From Verrucomicrobiaceae bacterium (GTDB lineage: Bacteria > Verrucomicrobiota > Verrucomicrobiia > Verrucomicrobiales > Verrucomicrobiaceae): DNA of 64,000 nt. The position numbers and the translations under genes were made by a program. The DNA is taken from NCBI GenBank assembly GCA_016795365.1, contig JAEUHN010000015.1, positions 1 to 64,000 on the forward strand, read 5' to 3'. Positions within the stretch are counted from its first letter, which is position 1. Every line of letters starts with the position of its first letter. Under the pieces are notes generated by a model. The model did not search any database. It saw only the letters and a list, made by a program, of their open reading frames with translations, and had not been told where the DNA came from. Below, one piece after another: positions 42,866-52,664 of the stretch.

Positions 42866-43390
42866 CTAGGCACCTTCGCACCACACCGTGGGCTTCGTCA
42901 GATGCGCGTAAGCTTCGGGTTGAGGATGCGAAGCCCCACCGCATCCCGAGATCGCGATGAAGTCGAGGGACTCAAGACTGCGCACCGCCGGGTAAAGCCA
43001 TTCTTCGCCGCCGACTTGCAGCTTGGGCAGAAGGGCGGAACCAATCCGCTCAATCTCAATGCTGAGCAGGAAGGTTGGGGACTCGCCGTCGCAGCCCAGC
43101 GGAGTCTCCACCCAGCCGATGAGGCCGCTGTCGTTGATGAGATCCCAAATTTCGCCGCGCTCAAGATCGATCCGAACGGCGAATCCGACGCGAGCTTTGC
43201 CGCGAGGAGTCGAGGACGGTTGCACCAATCCGAACACCACGTGAGTGAGCGATGGAGTGGGCGTAACATCCAGCTGGAAGCCGAAGCGCGAGGGCTTGGC
43301 AGGCACGGTCAGAGTGCCGAAGTTGAGCACGTCGAAGCCTTCGAACTGGGCTTCTGGGAGAGTGACGGGGAGAGGTGTGGTGATGGACAT
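42866..43390 (-). CDS. Hypothetical protein
   Basis: 174 residues from ATG 43390 (MSITTPLPVTLPEAQFEGFD). Beta-rich, with FGFQLDVTPTPSLTHVVFGL, RVGFAVRIDLERGEIWDLIND and PTFLLSIEIERIG. No signal peptide, no known family. The regular strand/charge pattern and coherent codon use support a real gene. The frame extends to 43435 with a second possible start. Confidence 0.6.
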   Translation of the reverse strand: MSITTPLPVTLPEAQFEGFDVLNFGTLTVPAKPSRFGFQLDVTPTPSLTHVVFGLVQPSSTPRGKARVGFAVRIDLERGEIWDLINDSGLIGWVETPLGCDGESPTFLLSIEIERIGSALLPKLQVGGEEWLYPAVRSLESLDFIAISGCGGASHPQPEAYAHLTKPTVWCEGA

Positions 43391-43653
43391 GGGCGAACTC
43401 CAAAAGGGTGTTGGTGGTCTCGCTATAATTACCACAACTATTTTGGAGATGCAAAATAATTTTCAGATTGAGTGAACAAAATAGAATTCCTTCGAGCCCC
43501 AGGACTCGACCGGCAAGGCATGCCAGGAGTTGGAGAATCGCCGAACGCGAAGATCTCGACGACCATCGATCCGTAGGGCTCGATATGACCACGACAAAGC
43601 GTGAACCAGTGGCCCACGGCTGAACATGCATCCACCAGTGATCGAAGGGGACT

Positions 43654-46401
43654 CTAGCCCGTCGTTCTCAAACCTGACGCGACGGCGTTCACCGACACCA
43701 GCAAATCGGGGATGATGGCCTCGGCGGACTCGCTGTCACCGGAGGCTGCTTTTTGGCGCCAGAGTTTCAGGAGGTCGAGCTGCTGCTCGTGCAGCACGGT
43801 CAGCGGTTGCTCACGGATGGCCAGCGTGAAGGCCATGCGTGGGCGACGATCTTCGAAGGAGCCTTGGAAGAGATCGGCGAGCACTTTCCGCGTGCGACGG
43901 AACTCGCCCAAGATGATGCCCAGGAACCTTTCGCGGACTTCGGCGTCAGGCACGAGGTCGGCATATCGGCGCATCCAGTTCTCGTTCGCGCTGACGATGG
44001 AGCTTTCGATGTTGGCGAGCACGTAGCGGAGGAAGGGATGCTTCGGTGCAGCCGCTTTGAACGTGGTCCACGCGGCGGGATCGTCGCGCTGGAGCCGCTC
44101 GAGGGCCGAGCCTGCTCCGAACCATCCTGGCAGGTAGAAGCGCGATTGTGTCCACGAGAAGACCCAGGGGATGGCACGCAGATCGTCCAGGGTGGCCTGG
44201 CCTGTGCGACGTGCGGGCCGGGAGCCGATGCGGGCGTTTTCCAGCGCGTCGATGGGCGTCGCCGTGCGGTAGAACTTCATGAAGTCCGGCTCGTGCAAGA
44301 GCGCGCGATAGGCATCGCGACTCCACAAGGCGAGCTGGTCGAGCAAGGGCGCGAGTGGATCGGCTTCCTTCACCGCACCCCGATGTGCGGCAGTGGCTGC
44401 GGAGGCCGAGGCCATGAGCACTTCCACATTGTAAACCGCCGAGGCGAAGTGCGCATACTTCTGCCCGATGGTCTCGCCCTGCTCCGTCATGCGAAGGCAT
44501 CCCTGGAGCGAGCCTGAGGGTAGAGCTTCCATGAAGAAATGGGTAGGTCCTGCACCGCGACCGACGGTGCCGCCGCGACCGTGGAAGAAGATCGGCTTCG
44601 CGCCGTGGGCGAGTGTTGTGTGCGCCAGCTCGTTCTGTGCGCGATGCAGCGCCCACTGGCTGGCCAGGATGCCGCAGTCCTTGTTCGAGTCCGAGTAGCC
44701 CACCATCATCTGCAGTGAAGGCTCGGCCTGGGCCTGCACGCTGCGTTTCGTGACCGGGTGCGAGAGGAATTTCGCCACGATGCCGGGACCGGCTTCGAGG
44801 TCGGCCATGGTCTCAAACAGAGGCGTGACGGGCAGCGGGCAACGCAGCCCCTCGGGCGTCCACTCGGCGAGCCCGGCCTCGCGAGCGAGGAGGTAAACGA
44901 TGAAAAGATCCTCCACGCGCCGGGTCATGGAAACGATGAGCGCGCCGAGCCCTGCATTGCCATACTGAGAGCGATGGTCCGCGAGCACACGATGGCAGGC
45001 CAGCACGGTGTCGGCCTCGGGTCCGGCGGACATGCCGGGGGCGAGGAAGGGGCGAGGGGAGGCAAGTTCTTGTTCGAGGAAGGCACGCTTGCGTTCCACG
45101 GTCCAGGATTCGAATGACGCACCGCCTTCGATGCCAGCGGTGGCGAGGAGTTGAGCCAGAGCCTTCTCGTGGAAGGCGGAGTTTTGTCGCACATCGAGCG
45201 AGGCTGAGTGAAAGCCGAAGGCCGCGATCTGGCGCCGGAAGGGCACGATCAATTCGCGCACCAGCGCGCTCGCACCACTGCCCTCCAGCGACGACGCGAC
45301 GACATCGAGGTCCGCCTGCAAGTCGGTTGGCGCGCGGTAGCCTCCAGTGGACTCAGGATGCTCGATGGCGAGCAGCACCTTGGCCCGCATCAGATACACG
45401 GCGGCGCGCCAGGGCTCCTCGCGATTGCGCTCCAAGATGTAGCGCACATCCACGCCGGGCTGGCCGTCGAGTTCCGCCGCGAGGCGGTCCATCAGCGACT
45501 GCAAGGTGGGAGGCACGGGCTGGAAGAGCACACTCAGCGGCAACTGGTGAGCGAGGGCTTCGAGAGCGCGACGCTGCACACGGAGGGCGTTGGTGCGGAG
45601 CGCTCGCAAGGCCTTGCAGGTCACATCGGCGGTGACGAAGGGATGCCCGTCGCGGTCGCCGCCGATCCAGGTGCCGAATTTCACCAGCGGCGGCAGATGA
45701 TCGAGCGCAGCTGCATCAAATCCCGCACCCTCCCAGGCCTCGCGCAGATGAATGTGCGCACGCGCAAGTGTCTCGGGGAAAACTTCACGCAAGTAGTGGA
45801 GTGCGTTTTGTAGTTCGGCGTCGATCGTTGGCCGCGTGACGTGAATCTCGCCCGTGCGCCACAGGCCTTCGAGCTGCACCTCCAGCATCCGCTTCACCCG
45901 CAACTGCTCGCGCGGCGTGTAGTCGGCGTTCTCGTGCCGGTTCATCAGCGCGTAGATCTCATTGTGGCGCTCGCGAGCGGTGTCGCGCTTGGACTCCGTC
46001 GGGTGCGCGGTCAACACGGGTTCCACGAGCACCGAGCGGAGCACCTTGAGCATCTCGTCTTGCTTCAAGCCCGAGGCGATCATCCGCCCGAGATTGTCTG
46101 CCCACAGACCTTTCTCAGAGGCGGACCCATGCCGGGTCTCGCGCAGACGTCGCACTCGTGAGGCGGTGCGTTCTTCCACGATGTTGAGCAGCTGGAAAGC
46201 AATCGAGTAGGCCTGGCCGAGCTGTCGGTCGGTGGCCGAGGCATTAATGGCACCGGTGCCCACCCAGGGCAGGCGTTTAGCCAGCTCACCCTCGCCCAGC
46301 CGCGTGAGCGTGGTGGCGAAGGCTTCCATGAGGAATTTCAGGTCGGCTTCCAGCAGGCGGAAGCCGTAGGTCAGGAGAGATTCGGGGGCTTGGTCGGACA
46401 T
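43654..46401 (-). CDS. ppc: Phosphoenolpyruvate carboxylase
   Basis: 915 residues, normal length for bacterial PEPC. Catalytic signatures are VLTAHPTESKRDTAR, GGDRDGHPFVT, GYSDSNKDCGILASQWALH and FFHGRGGTVGRGAGP. The very C-terminal IPDLLVSVNAVASGLRTTG is the usual RNTG-like end with a conservative change. It carboxylates PEP to oxaloacetate to refill the TCA cycle. The start at 46401 (MSDQAPESLL) is favoured over 46440. Confidence 0.96.
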   Translation of the reverse strand: MSDQAPESLLTYGFRLLEADLKFLMEAFATTLTRLGEGELAKRLPWVGTGAINASATDRQLGQAYSIAFQLLNIVEERTASRVRRLRETRHGSASEKGLWADNLGRMIASGLKQDEMLKVLRSVLVEPVLTAHPTESKRDTARERHNEIYALMNRHENADYTPREQLRVKRMLEVQLEGLWRTGEIHVTRPTIDAELQNALHYLREVFPETLARAHIHLREAWEGAGFDAAALDHLPPLVKFGTWIGGDRDGHPFVTADVTCKALRALRTNALRVQRRALEALAHQLPLSVLFQPVPPTLQSLMDRLAAELDGQPGVDVRYILERNREEPWRAAVYLMRAKVLLAIEHPESTGGYRAPTDLQADLDVVASSLEGSGASALVRELIVPFRRQIAAFGFHSASLDVRQNSAFHEKALAQLLATAGIEGGASFESWTVERKRAFLEQELASPRPFLAPGMSAGPEADTVLACHRVLADHRSQYGNAGLGALIVSMTRRVEDLFIVYLLAREAGLAEWTPEGLRCPLPVTPLFETMADLEAGPGIVAKFLSHPVTKRSVQAQAEPSLQMMVGYSDSNKDCGILASQWALHRAQNELAHTTLAHGAKPIFFHGRGGTVGRGAGPTHFFMEALPSGSLQGCLRMTEQGETIGQKYAHFASAVYNVEVLMASASAATAAHRGAVKEADPLAPLLDQLALWSRDAYRALLHEPDFMKFYRTATPIDALENARIGSRPARRTGQATLDDLRAIPWVFSWTQSRFYLPGWFGAGSALERLQRDDPAAWTTFKAAAPKHPFLRYVLANIESSIVSANENWMRRYADLVPDAEVRERFLGIILGEFRRTRKVLADLFQGSFEDRRPRMAFTLAIREQPLTVLHEQQLDLLKLWRQKAASGDSESAEAIIPDLLVSVNAVASGLRTTG

Positions 46402-46443
46402 GAACTCGGTTCTCAAAGCAGGAACAGTGCCCGACTGCAAGAA

Positions 46444-48051
46444 TCACCGCCGGGTGAGGTCAAAGGTGACCGAGGCATCCGCTGGCGTGGGCTGCTCGTC
46501 CACCCGCCAGACCACGCTCTGATGCCGCGAAAACACGAGCACGGAGTAGTTCGACAGCCGTCTCGAATAATCGCCGCGGTCGGTGCGATTCCACACCTTG
46601 ATGCTCTGAATCGGGCGCTCGCTGCCGAGGTCGATCTGCACCCAAGGTGTGTCCGTGTTGTCCTTGCTGTGATAAATGCCCTTGTCGTTCCAGTTGCCGC
46701 TAGTGTTGCCGTCATTGATCCGCGCAGCGCTGGTGCCCCAGGCAGAGTCTTTGGCCGCGGCCTTGGAGAGGGGAGCAATGTTGGTGCCGCCAGAGAAGAC
46801 CTCGATCTCCGCCAGATTGAGAGTCGCTGTGCCGGGAATTTCCACGCGCACATACTGCCCCATCACGCCTTCGCTCGGTGCCAGAGCGGCAGCAGTGCTC
46901 GTGGACGATGAGGACAGGGGCTCCGCCTCCACCGTGCCGCCCAGTTTTTGAACCACGAGTTTGCGCAGCTCCTGCGGCCAGTTTGATCCCCAGTGGCTGC
47001 TCATCCAGACGAAGAATCCAATCACTGCCACGAGGGCGGTAAGATTGAAGACAATCGCGAACATGCCGCGCGAGCGTTTCGTCGGTGCCGGAGCCGCAGG
47101 CGTCTCCTTTCGAGCCACGGTTGGACGCACAACCGGCGTGGGTCCTGGATTTGGAGCCGCCGGTTGCGCCGCAGGCACGGGCGTCATCGACTGCGGCGCT
47201 GGCCAGACTGGAGCCGGATAGGCGGGCATCATCGCCGGATAAACCGGCACCGTGTAGCCGATGCCGGTGCTTTGCAGCAGATCGAGCGCCTGCTGTGCCG
47301 AGGCGGGCCGCATCGTAGGATCATAGCGCAGCAGCCAGACCAGCCAGTCATGAAACGCCGGATCGAGATCCGCACGACGATGACGGAAGGACTTCAAATC
47401 AAACGAAGCCCACGCAGCATCGAGCTGTTCCGTGGCCGCGTGTTCCACCGGATCGCGACCTGTTAGCAATGCGATCAAGGTGGCACCCACGGAAAACAAG
47501 TCGCTCTGGATGGTTGCATCGCCACCGGCCAGTCGTTCGGGAGCGCGGAAGCGCAGCGTCTCATCGGGCTGATCGTAACGGCAGGCGGCGAGCCCCCAGT
47601 CCTGAAGCTGAATCTCCACGCCACCGCCCGGATGGTCTGCGATGATGACGTTGCTCGGTTTCACGTCCCCGTGATGCAGACCGAGTTCCTCCCCAGCCTG
47701 CAGCGCCATCACCAACTGCGCTGCGACGGCACGCGCATCTTGAAGCATGAGCTGCCGCTGTCGCACAAACTCCCAGCCCGTGAGCCCAGGGGAAAACTCG
47801 TGCACAATGGCGAAGTCGTCATCGTCCTGGTCAATGTCCAGCAACCGAGCCACCTGCGGGTGCTCCAGGTTCAGCACGTAGGGCAGCGTGATCTGAAGCA
47901 CACCACGATCCACCGGGCAGCCCACATGCTGGCTGCCAAGCAGTGCCTTGATGCGGACGTGGCGGCCATTGGCAATGCAGCGACCACGGTAAATCTTGCC
48001 GGACGGGCCGACGGCGATCTGGTCTTCAGGCGTGTAGGGATCGAGTGACAA
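46444..48051 (-). CDS. Ser/Thr kinase-like protein with C-terminal discoidin-type domain
   Basis: 535 residues. Kinase-like domain (about 8-265): Gly-loop is degenerate (AVGPSGKIYRG), Lys in RHVRIKAL, catalytic loop HHGDVKPSN (HGD for HRD), metal motif DWG for DFG, and FRAPERL. A Pro/Ala linker and one transmembrane helix (about 330-350, MFAIVFNLTALVAVIGFFVWM) follow. The C-terminal 145 residues resemble an F5/8-type-C/discoidin sandwich (YVRVEIPGTATLNLAEIEVF, WVQIDLGSERPIQSIKVWNRTD). Expected topology: cytoplasmic kinase, external carbohydrate-binding part. Five bases separate it from the upstream Gln-rich membrane protein gene. Confidence 0.85.
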   Translation of the reverse strand: MSLDPYTPEDQIAVGPSGKIYRGRCIANGRHVRIKALLGSQHVGCPVDRGVLQITLPYVLNLEHPQVARLLDIDQDDDDFAIVHEFSPGLTGWEFVRQRQLMLQDARAVAAQLVMALQAGEELGLHHGDVKPSNVIIADHPGGGVEIQLQDWGLAACRYDQPDETLRFRAPERLAGGDATIQSDLFSVGATLIALLTGRDPVEHAATEQLDAAWASFDLKSFRHRRADLDPAFHDWLVWLLRYDPTMRPASAQQALDLLQSTGIGYTVPVYPAMMPAYPAPVWPAPQSMTPVPAAQPAAPNPGPTPVVRPTVARKETPAAPAPTKRSRGMFAIVFNLTALVAVIGFFVWMSSHWGSNWPQELRKLVVQKLGGTVEAEPLSSSSTSTAAALAPSEGVMGQYVRVEIPGTATLNLAEIEVFSGGTNIAPLSKAAAKDSAWGTSAARINDGNTSGNWNDKGIYHSKDNTDTPWVQIDLGSERPIQSIKVWNRTDRGDYSRRLSNYSVLVFSRHQSVVWRVDEQPTPADASVTFDLTRR

Positions 48052-48056
48052 AGGGC

Positions 48057-49886
48057 CTACTTGTTCTGAGGTTCGAACCGTTTGCGCAACTCCTGAAAGT
48101 ATCTCCGCACTTGTTCGCGTCGTGCAGGCGGCAGCGCTGCGTCATCGAGGGCTGCTTCCTGTTCATGAATCAAATCGACTGCCATCTCCTCAGCGGTGCG
48201 ATTCGCCGCCTCCTGGCGCACTCCGCCTTCGATGCTGCGAGTGGTGGACGTGCCTTCATTGCCTGAGCGCGCATTCACCGTGGCTGACTGCCCCGCTTTC
48301 GGTGGTGTTGTGGGAGCGGCTTCCAGCTTGGCCTTGCCATTGCCGGCCTGGGGCCCACCGGGAGCCGACATCGCTGCGGCGGAGCTGGGGTCCTTCGGCG
48401 GCGCACCATTCATCACCATCGTCTGCGCCTTGTCATCGGGCTTCGCTCCCGGAACCGGAGCGAAAAGCGTGGGCTTGCCTTGCTGCTTCTGGCCGTCGTT
48501 CTTGTCGCCGGGTTGACCTTGAGCCAAGCCCACCTGCTGTCCCTGGCTGCCAGGCTGTCCATCCGATTGCTGCACCATCATCTGCTGTTGTCCCTGGCTG
48601 AGACCCGGTGCCTGCATGGGCTGCTGCGAGCCATTCTGCTGCTGGCTGAGCATTTGCTGCATCGCTTGATTCATCTGTTGAACCTGCTGTTGCTGCTGCC
48701 CTTGCGCGCCCTGCATCTGCTGCATCGAGCCGCTTTGCTGGCCAGCGATCTTGCTGCCTGCATCTCGAAGCTGCTGGGCCAGCTTTTCCAATTCCTTCCG
48801 CGCCTGCTCACGCTGCGCCTTGTCACGCATCAAGTTGGCAAGCGTCTCAAACTCATCCGCTGCTTCCTTCACGCGACCTTGGGGCAAGTGATCTCCCGCA
48901 GCGAGCACATGCTTGCCCACGGTGCGCTTCGAATCGCCCTCCTCGGAAGCCTTGGCGATGTCGCGGAGAGTCTCGCTCAGGCGGTCGGAGGTTTCCTTGG
49001 TCAGTTGCGGTGACTTCAAGGTGTTCGCAAGATCCATCGCGGACTTCGCCGTCTGTGCCGCATTGCGACTGGCCGCCGCGTCACCGAGGTCGGCCGTGTC
49101 CGCGTGCTGGCGCATCGCTGCAATCATCTTCTCCGAAGCCCAGGCCTGCGTGTCCGCACCAATCTGTTTGGCGAGCGCTTCAGCATCGCGGGCCTTCTTC
49201 TCCAGGCTCATCAGCAGGTCGCGAGCACTGGTGCCTTCGCCCTTGTCCAGGTCCTTCGCCGTCGTGGCCACGTCCTGCTTCAGCTTCTCCACCGCTTGCT
49301 TCTCCGCCGCCGTGAGGCCGGGGAGGTTTTTCTTGGTCAAGTCATTCGCCGCGATCTTGCTCGCCTCCGCCTTCGCCGCCTCGCGCATCGCGTCCGTGAT
49401 CGGAGTGTCACCTGGCACCGCAGGCTTCCAAAGATTCAAAACGATCATGGCCGCCAGCACGACAGGCATCGCGTAGAGCCAGCGATGGATCGGAAGCGGC
49501 AGGTCTTTCGCCAGGGATCGAGTGGCCTCTGGCAAAACCTGCTCCAGGGCTTCGACGTGCCGTGTCTGCATCGGCGTGAGCGAAGGCTGCTGGCTGAACC
49601 ACCATGCCGCAGCGATGGCTTCCGAACGTCCCTGCGTGTGATCCCAGAATGCCAGGGCCTCGTATTTTCCTGGACGCCGCCGCCATGCAATCACCGCTGT
49701 GCCAGCCAGCCAAGCCATCGCGACCAAGGCTGGCAACCACACACCCCAGCGAATCACGCCCGCCACCGCGATGGCTCCGAGCACCCAGCCCACAGCCGAA
49801 CCCAGCAAGCCCAACCATCGTCTGATGACCACACGACGAAGCACGCGCGTGGCAATCAACTCGAAGCTGTGGGCTGCATCGCTCAT
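48057..49886 (-). CDS. Membrane-anchored Gln-rich coiled-coil protein of unknown function
   Basis: 609 residues from ATG 49886 (MSDAAHSFELIATRV). Two N-terminal hydrophobic segments (about 30-70) and a third (about 140-155) anchor it. A long Ala/Lys/Glu-rich helical region (about 175-370) follows, then a strongly Gln/Met-rich tract (about 375-470, units of QQMQ or QGQQ), then Pro/Gly-rich linker and a helical end (EEMAVDLIHEQEAALDDAALP). The layout resembles DUF4175-like proteins of Bacteroidota and Planctomycetota. It is probably co-transcribed with the kinase-like gene. Function unknown. Confidence 0.8.
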   Translation of the reverse strand: MSDAAHSFELIATRVLRRVVIRRWLGLLGSAVGWVLGAIAVAGVIRWGVWLPALVAMAWLAGTAVIAWRRRPGKYEALAFWDHTQGRSEAIAAAWWFSQQPSLTPMQTRHVEALEQVLPEATRSLAKDLPLPIHRWLYAMPVVLAAMIVLNLWKPAVPGDTPITDAMREAAKAEASKIAANDLTKKNLPGLTAAEKQAVEKLKQDVATTAKDLDKGEGTSARDLLMSLEKKARDAEALAKQIGADTQAWASEKMIAAMRQHADTADLGDAAASRNAAQTAKSAMDLANTLKSPQLTKETSDRLSETLRDIAKASEEGDSKRTVGKHVLAAGDHLPQGRVKEAADEFETLANLMRDKAQREQARKELEKLAQQLRDAGSKIAGQQSGSMQQMQGAQGQQQQQVQQMNQAMQQMLSQQQNGSQQPMQAPGLSQGQQQMMVQQSDGQPGSQGQQVGLAQGQPGDKNDGQKQQGKPTLFAPVPGAKPDDKAQTMVMNGAPPKDPSSAAAMSAPGGPQAGNGKAKLEAAPTTPPKAGQSATVNARSGNEGTSTTRSIEGGVRQEAANRTAEEMAVDLIHEQEAALDDAALPPARREQVRRYFQELRKRFEPQNK

Positions 49887-49959
49887 GGAACAAACAACGC
49901 CGCAAGGTTGGCCGAGGATCAACGAGCTGTCGAGGGCGATGCGTCGCTACGTGCCGGAT

Positions 49960-50532
49960 CTAGGCCGTCGGCAGATTGGCGAACAAATCGTCGATGCTCA
50001 CCACGACACCGGGGAGCGATGCGCATGTGGCGAATCCCGTGCTGATGACTTCTGTGACATCGTAACCCGACACGGCAGGCTGACGACGAATCTCAATGCA
50101 GCGGTCGGTCGCATTGATGATCCAGTATTCTTCCACGCCTGCCTCCGCATAGATTTCCGCCATCTCACGATCATCGGCGAGGGTGGACACAGAAACTTCC
50201 ACCACAAGCTTGGCAGTGGTGGGGTGAGAAGGATAGTCGCTCTCCGGTCCCCCTATCACTGAAACGTCGGGTTCGGGCTCTGAATCCGAAAGAGTGATCG
50301 GATCTTCACGGCGCACCCAGAATCGCTCGCCGAGCGCGTGCTCAAGCAGTTTGGCCATGCGGCCTGCAAGTTTGCTGTGGATGATGGACTTCGACATTTT
50401 TTCAATGATCACCCCCCTGATCAATTCAGCACGACGTGGCGCGAGGCCTTTGGCGATCATCTCGTGCCACGCAGCCACGGAGAGCGGCAGTGCGCGTTGA
50501 TGGAAACCAGGAGCTTTGATGAGCAAGGCCAT
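49960..50532 (-). CDS. Uma2 family (DUF820) nuclease-fold protein
   Basis: 190 residues. The family core is present: ELIRGVIIEKM, then PEPDVSVIGG (metal-binding Asp), KLVVEVSVST (Glu; the usual E-x-S/K position) and YAEAGVEEYWIIN. Uma2 proteins have a PD-(D/E)XK restriction-endonuclease fold but no established role. The open frame starts at 50568; the ATG at 50532 (MALLIKAPGFHQRALPLS) is the better fit. Confidence 0.85.
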   Translation of the reverse strand: MALLIKAPGFHQRALPLSVAAWHEMIAKGLAPRRAELIRGVIIEKMSKSIIHSKLAGRMAKLLEHALGERFWVRREDPITLSDSEPEPDVSVIGGPESDYPSHPTTAKLVVEVSVSTLADDREMAEIYAEAGVEEYWIINATDRCIEIRRQPAVSGYDVTEVISTGFATCASLPGVVVSIDDLFANLPTA

Positions 50533-50579
50533 GGTGTTGAGGCTATCATCGGGCGGTTCCGCTGACAAGCCGCATCCCG

Positions 50580-51617
50580 TCAGCAGAAATCCTGCAGGGC
50601 GCGCAACTTGACATGGGCAGCACCGCGATCGAGAACCTCCTCGGCTAGGTGTTTGCCTTCGAGAAGATCGGTGGCCTTGCCAGTGATGACAAAGCCGGCG
50701 GCGGCGTTGAGCACGGCGATGTCGCGCTTGGGGCCCTTGATGCGTCCGGCGAGGATGCCTTCCAGGAGATCCGCGTTCACCGCTGCTTCGCCACCTGCGA
50801 GGTCGTCGATCCGCGCCTTGGCAAACCCGAGTGTCGCGGGATCGAGCTTGAGCGATTCAATGGTTCCGCCTTGCAAGGTGGTCACCTCGTTCACCCCCAA
50901 GGTGGAGAGTTCATCCATGCCGCGACCATCTTCCGTCGTGCCATGCACCACCCACGCCGCCTTGCGACCCAGCTTTTGCAGGATGGTCGCGAAAGGGGAA
51001 GTCAGTGCTTTGTCGAAGACCCCGATCAATTGGAAATCGGGGCGCGCCGGATTCATCAGCGGGCCGAGGATGTTGAAGATGCTTCGCTTGCCTTCCTTGG
51101 CCAGGAGTGCGCGTGCATCTTTCACAGCGGCGAAGGCCGGATGATAAATTGGTGCAAAGACAAAGCCCACACCGACTTCCTGCACGCAGCGTGCCAGCTT
51201 CTCGGGTGGCAGGTCGATACGCACACCGAGCGCCTCCAGCACGTCAGCACCACCGCTCTTCGACGTGATGCCCCGATTGCCATGCTTCACCATGCACACG
51301 CCACCCGCAGCCATGATGAACATGGCGGTGGTCGAGACGTTGAAGAGATTGAGCTTGTCGCCGCCCGTGCCCACCACATCGAGCATCGGCCCCGTCAATG
51401 CTTTGCGATCAATGCCTGGATCGACTGCGAGTTTTAGGAACTCGGTGACGAATCCAGCGATCTCATCCGGCGTCTCGCCCTTCTGGTTCAAGGCCTTGAG
51501 AAACATCGCCTTCGTCTCCGCCGTGGGGTTGGGGTCCACGAGAAACGCGGACGCCTCGGCAATCTGCCGCGTTGTCAGTGGCTGGAGAGCTTCGAGTTGC
51601 TGGATGAGAACTTGCAT
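50580..51617 (-). CDS. trpD: Anthranilate phosphoribosyltransferase
   Basis: 345 residues. Signature motifs are DVVGTGGDKLNLFNVST (PRPP binding), VKHGNRGITSKSGGADVLEALG (anthranilate and PRPP), FNILGPLMNPARP and DELSTLG. It joins anthranilate to PRPP in tryptophan synthesis. No other trp genes are nearby, so the pathway is dispersed. The usual NRSVSSKSG is NRGITSKSG. The start is ATG 51617 (MQVLIQQLEALQPL). Confidence 0.95.
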   Translation of the reverse strand: MQVLIQQLEALQPLTTRQIAEASAFLVDPNPTAETKAMFLKALNQKGETPDEIAGFVTEFLKLAVDPGIDRKALTGPMLDVVGTGGDKLNLFNVSTTAMFIMAAGGVCMVKHGNRGITSKSGGADVLEALGVRIDLPPEKLARCVQEVGVGFVFAPIYHPAFAAVKDARALLAKEGKRSIFNILGPLMNPARPDFQLIGVFDKALTSPFATILQKLGRKAAWVVHGTTEDGRGMDELSTLGVNEVTTLQGGTIESLKLDPATLGFAKARIDDLAGGEAAVNADLLEGILAGRIKGPKRDIAVLNAAAGFVITGKATDLLEGKHLAEEVLDRGAAHVKLRALQDFC

Positions 51618-51695
51618 GAAGCGCGAGTGAAGACCAAGGCGCTCACTTGGCAAGCAGGGCTTGGTCTTGCAGGTTCAGGTTTGATGTGACGCAGC

Positions 51696-52658
51696 TTATG
51701 CCGCGCTCAACTCCGCACGCACTTCTTCGAGGGCTTGCTTGGTGCGCTTGATGCCTTCGATCTCTGTGTGCTTCTGGCCTTCGTATTCGATGCCCATGTA
51801 GCCTTTGTAGCCAGCCTTCACCACGGTCTCGACGAGGCGTCGGTAGTCGAGGGAGATCTCGCGGCCTTCGCGGCGGTCTTCGGTGTAGAACTTGCCAGCG
51901 CCTGTGTCCCAATCATACGCCTTGGCACTGACGGCCTGCTTCACCCAGGGCATGAACTCGCGCACTCCCTGGTAAGGATTGTAGAGTTCGCCGGTCTCGC
52001 GGTTGGTGTAGAAGTTGCCGAAGTCGGGGAGGATGCCCACGCGTGGATGATCGGCGAGCTTCATCACCTGGGTGAGCCATTTGCCGTTCGAGGAGGTGCC
52101 GCCGTGATTCTCGACCACGACGAAGAGCCCGCGCTTGTCGCCCTCGATGCACAACCGGTGAAGACCATCGGCGGCGAGCTTGGCCTGCTCTTCGGCGGGC
52201 AGCTTCGGATTGCTTGCGGCATTGACGCGGATGCTGTGGCAGCCGAGGAAGGCGGCGGCGTCCAGCCACTTGAGATGGTTCTCGATGGTGGTCGAGCGCT
52301 TGGCTTCATCGGGGTCGCCCAGATTGCCTTCGCGGTCGCACATGATGAGCAGGCCCTTCACGCCTTCACCTTCGGCGCGCGTCTTCATCTCGCTGAGGTA
52401 GGCATTGTCATTCGCCTTGTCGAAGAACATCTGGTTCACATACTCAATGCCATCAATGCCCACGCTGCGGGCGATCTTGGCGAAGTCCAGGTGCTCCACA
52501 GGCTCGGCGCCCGCCTTCTTGAATATGCCTTTGTTCAGCGACCATTCGGCGAGACTGATTTTGAAAAGCGGTTCTTTGGTCGCGTCTGCGGCGCGGGTAA
52601 CAACAGGGGCGGCAAAGGCGCTGGCGGCAAGCTGAAGGAGGTGACGGCGGGTAGGCAT
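51696..52658 (-). CDS. Exported sugar-isomerase/epimerase-like TIM-barrel protein
   Basis: 320 residues. A Tat-like export signal (PTRRHLLQLAASAFAAPVV) precedes a TIM barrel of the xylose-isomerase-like family: VVVENHGGTSSNG (Glu metal ligand), VGILPDFGNFY (Asp), AVSAKAYDWD (Lys/Asp) and YMGIEYEG (Glu). Such exported family members are frequent in Planctomycetota and Verrucomicrobiota; substrates are unknown. The open frame to 52796 is not coding, and the start at 52658 is set by the Tat signal. Confidence 0.87.
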   Translation of the reverse strand: MPTRRHLLQLAASAFAAPVVTRAADATKEPLFKISLAEWSLNKGIFKKAGAEPVEHLDFAKIARSVGIDGIEYVNQMFFDKANDNAYLSEMKTRAEGEGVKGLLIMCDREGNLGDPDEAKRSTTIENHLKWLDAAAFLGCHSIRVNAASNPKLPAEEQAKLAADGLHRLCIEGDKRGLFVVVENHGGTSSNGKWLTQVMKLADHPRVGILPDFGNFYTNRETGELYNPYQGVREFMPWVKQAVSAKAYDWDTGAGKFYTEDRREGREISLDYRRLVETVVKAGYKGYMGIEYEGQKHTEIEGIKRTKQALEEVRAELSAA

Positions 52659-52664
52659 GGGGCA

